Positions 47,893 through 53,085 of a stretch of DNA of 53,085 nucleotides are shown one piece after another. The position numbers were made by a program, and so were the translations under genes. The notes below the pieces were generated by a model. The model was not told where the DNA came from. It ran no database searches and saw only the letters and a list, made by a program, of their open reading frames with translations. Source of the stretch: Candidatus Rubneribacter avistercoris (GTDB lineage Bacteria > Actinomycetota > Coriobacteriia > Coriobacteriales > Eggerthellaceae); assembly GCA_019115845.1 (NCBI GenBank), contig DXCU01000007.1, positions 1 through 53,085 of the forward strand. Direction: 5' to 3'. Numbering within the stretch: position 1 is the stretch's first letter; each line of letters begins with the position of its first letter.

Positions 47893-48434
47893 GAGGCGTT
47901 CTCCGCCGCGGTGGCAGGGGTTGGTGCGGGAGGGCCGGAGGAGTTGGCGCCGTCTGGCTGCGAGAGCAAAAGCCCCGTTGCCGCGGCGAACCATGCAACG
48001 GCCAGCAGGGCGGCTATGATCAGCGCAAAGCTGACGGCGGTTGGGACGGCCATGTTCCAGACGCGCCGGGCCTTGCGGTACGACTCCGTGTCGGGCCCGC
48101 GCTCGTTAAGTGCTGCGACGGCGGAGACGAAGGCTTGCACGGGCGGATGCTCGGCGTTTGCGCCGATGGTTTCGCTGCCGCGTTCGGGGGTTTCGCCCGC
48201 ATCGTCTGCCTCTGGATCGGAGGCGCTTGGCCTGGGCGTCTCGTGCGCGTCGATGTCGGTTTCGCCGTACGCGGCCGCTTTGTCCGCGCCGCTGCCGGCA
48301 TCCTTCTCGGGCGCGGGGACGTCGCCCTCGGCGGATTCGCCGCTCCCCTCGGGTGCGGAGGCGTCCGCGGCGAGTTCGCCCGCCTTGTCGTCGCGCTCGC
48401 TTGCGGCGGGCCGTTCGCGCTCGTTCGTCTCCAT
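47889..48434 (-). CDS. Single-pass membrane protein of unknown function
   Basis: A 181-residue protein with a long acidic, low-complexity N-terminal half (about 1-100, rich in Glu, Ala, Asp, Ser). It has one basic segment, YRKARRVWNM, one transmembrane helix (about 132-160; FALIIAALLAVAWFAAATGL) and a short Pro/Ala-rich C-terminal tail. The basic residues before the helix suggest the acidic half is cytoplasmic. AAGGAGG lies 5 nt before the ATG. It converges on, and overlaps by 4 nt, the DUF523-GNAT gene. I do not recognise a family. Confidence 0.7.
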   Translation of the reverse strand: METNERERPAASERDDKAGELAADASAPEGSGESAEGDVPAPEKDAGSGADKAAAYGETDIDAHETPRPSASDPEADDAGETPERGSETIGANAEHPPVQAFVSAVAALNERGPDTESYRKARRVWNMAVPTAVSFALIIAALLAVAWFAAATGLLLSQPDGANSSGPPAPTPATAAENAS

Positions 48435-48481
48435 CCTCGCCTCCTTCCGGCCCAGTTCGGCCGGCCCTGTCGTTTTGGGCA

Positions 48482-48487
48482 AGTATA
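48482..48487 (-). promoter_or_regulatory. -10 element (TATACT) for the small membrane protein
   Basis: TATACT on the minus strand, 47 nt upstream of the ATG at 48434. No -35 match. Confidence 0.4.
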
Positions 48488-48589
48488 CCCTTTCCAAGCG
48501 GTTTTGACGGTCGGCTTTCGGCCGCGCTCCAAAGCTGCGGTGGGCGCACGCAGGTCCCGGCAATCGTGCGTCCTTGCTCTTCGCCATCG

Positions 48590-48613
48590 GGGATGTTTCA
48601 CGTGAAACATCCC
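48590..48613. promoter_or_regulatory. parS centromere site (ParB binding)
   Basis: The 16-bp core TGTTTCACGTGAAACA (48594-48609) is a perfect parS match and sits in a 24-bp perfect palindrome extended by GGGA and TCCC. ParB spreads from such sites and loads SMC. It lies in the noncoding block 48435-49466. No parA, parB or dnaA is in the window. Chromosomal parS sites usually cluster near the origin. Confidence 0.88.
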
Positions 48614-48733
48614 GAGGGGGGTGCCGGGGAGGGCGGCAGCATCGGGGAGACGGCGGGCCGATAGCGGCATCCGGGGTGGCGGCATGGGGGCGAGCGAGCC
48701 TCCGTGCAAGATGATCGGCCGTTTTTGGACAAA

Positions 48734-48928
48734 TTCCCGAGTTATGAGTCCCAAGTTCCCGAGTTATGAGCTCTTCCCTCGGCCAGCATTTCAACGACCT
48801 CAATGGTTTCAATTTTTGACCTGGGGTTTCAGATGTGCCAGTGAGGCGGGCTGCGACGAGGGCTTGGGAGAGGACCCGGGAGGGACTCATAACCGAGGAA
48901 CTTGGGACTCATAACTCGGGAACTTGGG
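48734..48928. repeat. Two inverted pairs of 22-bp repeats
   Basis: The left pair has TTCCCGAGTTATGAG at 48734 and 48756, period 22. The right pair, inverted, occupies 48882-48903 and 48904-48925 (GGGACTCATAACTCGGGAA in the better copy), again with period 22. The pairs lie about 110 bp apart. No ORF inside is convincing. They could be operators, or the inverted ends of a short noncoding mobile element. Confidence 0.7.
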
Positions 48929-49200
48929 TGTTTTTCGCGATACATCTCGCATGGAGGGGTAGTGTGCCGCCCAAAACCCGGACTAGCTCCCGCCGCCGGC
49001 TGTCCTTTTTTGCTTCGCCTCATCTATTCCCGTTTGACGTGAAGGAGCCTGCCGAGGGCGTTGCGTTGCCGGGCCTGCAGGGTTGCCGGGGCCTGTCGGA
49101 TGGTCGGGGCGCGCCGAATTCCCAAGCGTTGCTGGGGGCTGCGCTCCTTGTTGCGCAACCCTTGGAATCCAGCGTCTATCCGCCTTGTTCTTGCTGCGTT

Positions 49201-49266
49201 TCCAGCACGGATCCAGCGTCGAATCAGCGCTGATCCAGTGCGCCTCCAGTGTGGATCCAGCGCAAA
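49201..49266. repeat. Tandem 11-bp repeats (six copies)
   Basis: TCCAG or a variant begins at 49201, 49212, 49223 (degenerate), 49234, 49245 and 49256; an isolated copy at 49168 is also a multiple of 11 away. The unit is about TCCAGCGnnGA. An AT-rich stretch (49266-49300) follows. I see no gene from 48435 to 49466. Confidence 0.65.
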
Positions 49267-49319
49267 ATTATTTTTTTGATCTGGGAAAACTTTTTCTTTC
49301 CGTCAGTTGCTGGGCGCGG

Positions 49320-49325
49320 TAGAAT
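49320..49325 (+). promoter_or_regulatory. -10 element (TAGAAT) for recQ
   Basis: TAGAAT with a weak TTTCCG 17 bp upstream. It lies 141 nt before the chosen recQ start, giving a long leader with no visible structure. Confidence 0.35.
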
Positions 49326-49466
49326 CGCTTTTGTCGGCGGCGTTCGCATCCGGTGGGCAAGGCGCCGGGAGCAAGGGCGCGGAGCGAAGCTTGCCGGACG
49401 GGGCCGCAGCCATCCGCGCGGCGCGGTGGGCTGCGGTACCATGACGGTCGAGGCGAAGGGACGGGC

Positions 49467-51629
49467 GTGGAGAGAACGAACGGCGCAGAGGAGTTGGCGA
49501 AGGCGCGCGAGGCGCTCAAGCGGCATTTCGGATACGAGACGTTCCGCCCGGGGCAGGAGGGCGTGGTCGCTGCCGTCCTCGGCGGCCGCGACGCGCTGGC
49601 GGTCATGCCCACGGGGGCGGGCAAGTCGGTGTGCTACCAGGTGCCCGGCATCGTCATGGACGGCCTTTCGCTGGTGGTGAGTCCGCTCGTGTCGCTCATG
49701 GGCGACCAGGTGCGCGCGCTGCTGGACGCGGGCGTGCGCGGGGCGTACCTCAACTCCACGCTCACGCCCGGCCAGCAGGCCACCGTGCTGCGCCGCGCGC
49801 TCGCGGGCGCCTACCAGATCATGTACGTGGCGCCCGAGCGCCTGGCCGACCCGCGCTTCCTCGAGTTCGCCCAGGACGCGCGCATCCCGCTCGTGGCCGT
49901 GGACGAGGCGCACTGCGTGTCGCAGTGGGGGCAGGACTTCCGTCCGTCGTACCTGGCTATCGGCGAGTTCATCCAGCAGTTGCCGAAGCGTCCCGTCGTG
50001 GCCGCGCTCACCGCCACGGCCACCGAGCGCGTGCGCCGAGACATCGTGCGCCTTTTGGGCCTGTGCGATCCTTACGAGACAGTCACGGGCTTCGACCGTC
50101 CGAACCTTTACTTCGGCGTGGAGCGCCTGGAGCCGAAGCGCAAGCTGGCGCGCATCGCCTCTTACGCGCTCGACCGCACCTCCGAAAGCGGCATCGTGTA
50201 CTGCTCCACGCGCAAGGACGTGGAGAAGGTGCACGAGGCGCTTTGCGCCGCCGGGGTGCGGGCCGTGCGCTACCATGCGGGGCTTCCCGTGGCTGAGCGG
50301 ACGGAGAGCCAGCGCGCGTTCATCGCCGACGACGCGCCGGTGATGGTGGCCACCAACGCCTTCGGCATGGGCATCGACAAGTCGAACGTGCGCTACGTGG
50401 TCCACCACAACATGCCCGGATCCATCGAGGCGTACTATCAGGAGGCGGGCCGCGCCGGACGCGACGGCGAGCCGAGCGAATGCCTGCTGTTCTGGAGCGA
50501 CGGCGACGTGTCCACCTGCCGGTTCTTCATCGAGCAGGAGTCGGGCAACGAGGAGCTCTCGCCCGAGGAGGCCGATGCCGTGCGCGCCTCGCGCCGTCGC
50601 CTCCTGGAAGCGATGTGCGGCTACTGCCTGACGACGGGTTGCTTGCGGCAGTATATCCTTGACTACTTCGGAGAGAAAAACTCGCAGGTTGTTCGCAACG
50701 TCGGCGATGGCGCCTCTGGTGCCGAAGAGCGTGGGGAAAACCTGATGTCGGACAAGCTGGCGGCTTGCCCGAAAACCAACTTCGCGCCCGAACGGGTGCG
50801 TTGCGCGGAGGGTTTTGAAACGCACGGCTCAGTGCCGAAAACGTCCGCAGCGGCAGTTTCTTCCGTCGGCTGCCAAGCTGATGGCGCTGTAGGGGAGGCA
50901 CGAGATTCGGCGCCGGAAGCGCTCGCGGTGTCGCCCTCTTCCGTCGGCCGTCAAACCGGCGAAGCCTGTTGCTCGAACTGCGCGGGCGACTTCGAGGCGG
51001 TGGACGTCACGGACGTGGCGCGTGCCACCATGCGCTGCGTGAAGGAGCTGCGCGGGCGTTTCGGCAAGGGCATGGTGGTTGACGTGCTGCGCGGTTCGAA
51101 GAGCGCGAAGCTTTTGGATATGCGCTTGGACGAGGCCGCCTCCTACGGTGCGGTGGACGTGCCCGCCGCCCAGGCGAAGGAGGTCATCGAGCTTTTGGCC
51201 GCAGGCGGCTACCTGACCATCACCGAGGGGTCGTACCCCACGGTGGGGCTGGGCCCGCGCGCCCGCGAGGCGGCCGACCCCGGCTTTTCGCTGTCCATGA
51301 AGCGCGTCGCCCGCAAGCCCGAGCGCGTCCGCGCGGGCGCGGGCCATGTGTTCGGCGGCTCCGGCGCCAAAGCGGTCGCCGAGATCGATCCGACGCTATT
51401 CGAGCGCCTGCGCGCGCTGCGCAAGCGCCTGGCCGACGAGGCCGACGTGCCGCCTTACATCGTGTTCTCGGACGCGGCCCTGCGCGACATGTGCGCGAAG
51501 CTGCCCGCCACCGACGACGAGTTCTTGGAGGTGAGCGGCGTGGGCGCCACAAAGCTCGCCCGCTACGGCGAGGCGTTTTTGGCCGAAATAGCCGCGCATG
51601 CGCGCGAAGCGGGCGCGGCGGCGCAGTAG
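49467..51629 (+). CDS. recQ: ATP-dependent DNA helicase RecQ
   Basis: A 720-residue 3'-5' helicase. Order: helicase core with AVMPTGAGKSVCYQVPGIVM (Walker A), VDEAHC (Walker B), TATATERVRRDI and YQEAGRAGRDG; zinc-binding module; RQC winged helix (about 510-600); HRDC (about 640-715). The zinc module is split. YCLTTGCLRQYILDYFGE ends at residue 403, but the following CCSNC (501-505) is about 98 residues later, where a typical linker is under ten. The insert (404-499) is Ala/Ser-rich with lower GC. The GTG at 49467 follows AAGGGACGGGC. Core motifs are intact, so it is probably functional. Confidence 0.92.
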   Translation: MERTNGAEELAKAREALKRHFGYETFRPGQEGVVAAVLGGRDALAVMPTGAGKSVCYQVPGIVMDGLSLVVSPLVSLMGDQVRALLDAGVRGAYLNSTLTPGQQATVLRRALAGAYQIMYVAPERLADPRFLEFAQDARIPLVAVDEAHCVSQWGQDFRPSYLAIGEFIQQLPKRPVVAALTATATERVRRDIVRLLGLCDPYETVTGFDRPNLYFGVERLEPKRKLARIASYALDRTSESGIVYCSTRKDVEKVHEALCAAGVRAVRYHAGLPVAERTESQRAFIADDAPVMVATNAFGMGIDKSNVRYVVHHNMPGSIEAYYQEAGRAGRDGEPSECLLFWSDGDVSTCRFFIEQESGNEELSPEEADAVRASRRRLLEAMCGYCLTTGCLRQYILDYFGEKNSQVVRNVGDGASGAEERGENLMSDKLAACPKTNFAPERVRCAEGFETHGSVPKTSAAAVSSVGCQADGAVGEARDSAPEALAVSPSSVGRQTGEACCSNCAGDFEAVDVTDVARATMRCVKELRGRFGKGMVVDVLRGSKSAKLLDMRLDEAASYGAVDVPAAQAKEVIELLAAGGYLTITEGSYPTVGLGPRAREAADPGFSLSMKRVARKPERVRAGAGHVFGGSGAKAVAEIDPTLFERLRALRKRLADEADVPPYIVFSDAALRDMCAKLPATDDEFLEVSGVGATKLARYGEAFLAEIAAHAREAGAAAQ
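50676..50966 (+). other. Insertion within the RecQ zinc module
   Basis: In-frame block encoding residues 404-499. It contains a 12-bp direct repeat, TCTTCCGTCGGC, at 50859-50870 and 50937-50948, spaced 78 bp (26 codons). Its codon choice is less GC-biased than that of flanking recQ. It is probably a loop exposed outside the zinc module. Confidence 0.55.
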
Positions 51630-51759
51630 CGCGGCGCCGGCTTCCCGATCGCGCATGGGACGGAGGGCCGGCATTGTGAAAAACCATCGCAAAGAGGGCT
51701 ATTTTTTGTGACGAGCACGAGCCCCTCCCCTCGTTTCCGGTTTCTGACGCCGAGCGCGC

Positions 51760-51765
51760 TAGAAT
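51760..51765 (+). promoter_or_regulatory. -10 element (TAGAAT) for the NuoL-like gene
   Basis: TAGAAT 79 nt upstream of the ATG at 51845. No convincing -35. Confidence 0.35.
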
Positions 51766-51844
51766 CGGCCCCAATCAGGCATGCCCTTTTCGCGGAGCGG
51801 CGCAGGGGGCGTGCTGAGGCATTGGGGAGAAGGAGGCTCGCTTT

Positions 51845-53085
51845 ATGGAAGTGCTTCTGTTTCTCATCGCGTTTCCGCTTGCAGTGGCGGTCGCGATGCT
51901 CTTTACGAGAACGGAGGGGGTGCGCAAAGTACTGACCTGCGGTTCGGCTGCGATCATAGCCTTGGTTTCCGTATGGTTGGTTGCGTCGAACCTGGGATCG
52001 GGCTATGTGTCCTTCGAGTTCCACTCGCCGGTGGTCGACTACGTCTGCCTTGCGGTGAGCGTGCTTGTGGCGGCGGCCATCCTGTACTATGGCATCCGCT
52101 ACAAGAACGTTTGGGCGTGCGTGCTGGCGGCCGTCCAGCTCGTCGGCTCCCTCGTCTTCGAGCTCGGGTTCGCCCACGGCGTGGCCGTGGCCGAGGCGCT
52201 CTACCTCGACTCGCTCTCGCTGCTCATGGCGTTCATCATCGGCGTGGTGGGCGGCGGCATCTGCGTGTACGCCTTGGGCTACATGGAGGACTTCCAGGCG
52301 CACGAGCCGGAGGGCGCGCGCGACCGCCGCCCCGTGTTCTTCGCGCTCATGTTCGCGTTCCTCTCGGCCATGTTCCTCATCGTGTTCTCCAACAACATGG
52401 TGTGGCTGTTCACGGGTTGGGAGGTCACCACGGTGTGCTCGTTCCTCCTCATCGGGTTCACCCGCACCGAGGAGGCCATGCGCAACGCCTTCCGCCAGAT
52501 CGTCATGAACCTCGCCGGCGGCATCGCGTTTTTGGCGGCGCTGTACGTGAGCGCCGTCCAGCTGGGCACGCTTTCGCTGCTTGAGTTCTTGCAGCTCGGC
52601 GTGCAGCACCCCGAGCTTGTGGCGCTTCCCGTCACCGCGCTCGCGTTTGCCGGCCTCACGAAGGCTGCTCAGATGCCCTTCCACACCTGGCTGCTCGGCG
52701 CCATGGTGGCGCCCACGCCCACCTCGGCGCTGCTCCACTCGTCCACCATGGTCAAGGCCGGCGTGTTCCTGCTCATCAAGCTGGCGCCCGTCTTCCTGGT
52801 GTGCCCCGTGCCGTCGGCTATGGTCGTCCTCGTGGGCGGCATCACGTTCCTGCTCTGCTCGTTCATGGCCATCAGCCAAAGCAACGCCAAGCGCGTGCTC
52901 GCGTACTCCACCATCGCCAACCTCGGCCTCATCACGGCCTGCGCGGGCGTGGGCACCCCCGAGGCCGTCTGGGCGGCGGCGTTCCTCGTGCTGTTCCACG
53001 CCATCGCGAAGTCGCTTCTGTTCCTGTGCGTGGGCACGGCCGAGCACCACATCGGCAGCCGCGACATCGAGGACATGGACCTTCT
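51845..53085 (+). CDS. NuoL/EchA-like proton-translocating subunit, 3' truncated by window
   Basis: The first 413 codons of a polytopic antiporter-like subunit (proton_antipo_M family). It starts MEVLLFLIAFPLAVAVAMLF and shows WLFTGWEVTTVCSFLLIGFT (helix-5 glutamate), LTKAAQMPFHTWLLGAMVAP (helix-7 lysine), PTSALLHSSTMVKAGVFLLI and RVLAYSTIANLGLI. FHAIAKSLLFLCVG and HHIGSRDIEDMDL lie near the edge. About ten helices are visible. AAGGAGG lies 8 nt before the ATG. It is probably the first gene of a Nuo-like or Ech-type hydrogenase operon continuing rightward. Which complex cannot be decided here. Confidence 0.85.
   Translation, partial: MEVLLFLIAFPLAVAVAMLFTRTEGVRKVLTCGSAAIIALVSVWLVASNLGSGYVSFEFHSPVVDYVCLAVSVLVAAAILYYGIRYKNVWACVLAAVQLVGSLVFELGFAHGVAVAEALYLDSLSLLMAFIIGVVGGGICVYALGYMEDFQAHEPEGARDRRPVFFALMFAFLSAMFLIVFSNNMVWLFTGWEVTTVCSFLLIGFTRTEEAMRNAFRQIVMNLAGGIAFLAALYVSAVQLGTLSLLEFLQLGVQHPELVALPVTALAFAGLTKAAQMPFHTWLLGAMVAPTPTSALLHSSTMVKAGVFLLIKLAPVFLVCPVPSAMVVLVGGITFLLCSFMAISQSNAKRVLAYSTIANLGLITACAGVGTPEAVWAAAFLVLFHAIAKSLLFLCVGTAEHHIGSRDIEDMDL

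Noticed and set aside
48020..48754. 244-residue minus-strand frame over parS
   Set aside because: It overlaps the supported small membrane protein in another frame and has Arg/Pro-rich shadow composition.
48734..48928. CRISPR-like repeats
   Set aside because: The repeats are directly adjacent without spacers and occur as inverted pairs. No cas gene is present.
48835..49322. Several small plus-strand frames of 70-130 codons
   Set aside because: They run through inverted and tandem repeats, overlap each other, and have no ribosome sites or family similarity.

Overview
This 53 kb window is GC-rich, gene-dense bacterial chromosome. The best fit is an anaerobic actinobacterium of the Coriobacteriia, probably Eggerthellaceae. 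This is inferred from gene content, high GC, frequent GTG starts, and the pairing of a Firmicutes-like MarR/fab cluster with a GlnR-like regulator. I ran no taxonomic search. About 38 protein genes are intact or nearly so. No tRNA, rRNA or CRISPR array was seen.

1-10.7 kb is a surface-glycan region. The left edge cuts an insertion sequence and is followed by three 22-bp repeats. A leftward cluster follows: GT4 glycosyltransferase, DegT-type aminotransferase, PglC-like sugar-phosphate transferase, orphan Hpt protein and GT2 glycosyltransferase. A large polytopic membrane protein lies upstream. A second polytopic protein and another GT2 run rightward.

10.7-31.1 kb is mostly housekeeping. It holds glnA with a GlnR-like orphan regulator and a matching GlnR-type operator, then polA, rplU-rpmA, and obgE-proB-proA-nadD-yqeK-rsfS. 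A large MalT/SARP-type regulator follows, then secA-prfB and a split transketolase. The rpmA terminator carries the obgE -35 element in its loop. RF2 has Ser-Pro-Thr where Ser-Pro-Phe is expected.

31.1-44.5 kb carries ftsE-ftsX-ctp-rnr and then a fatty-acid synthesis cluster: marR-acpP-fabK-fabD-fabG-fabF-fabZ-accDA. Its order matches the Firmicutes FabT operon but lacks fabH, accB and accC. A roughly 100-bp imperfect palindrome lies where accB would be. The carboxyltransferase fusion begins with what looks like the N-terminal domain of biotin carboxylase, exactly where accC would be.

44.5-53.1 kb is more accessory. It holds a transporter remnant, adenine deaminase, a DUF523(TudS)-GNAT fusion, a small membrane protein and a 1-kb noncoding block. 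That block contains a perfect parS site, two inverted pairs of 22-bp repeats and an 11-bp tandem array. It is followed by recQ with an insertion in its zinc module, and by the first 413 codons of a NuoL/EchA-like proton-pumping subunit that runs off the right edge.
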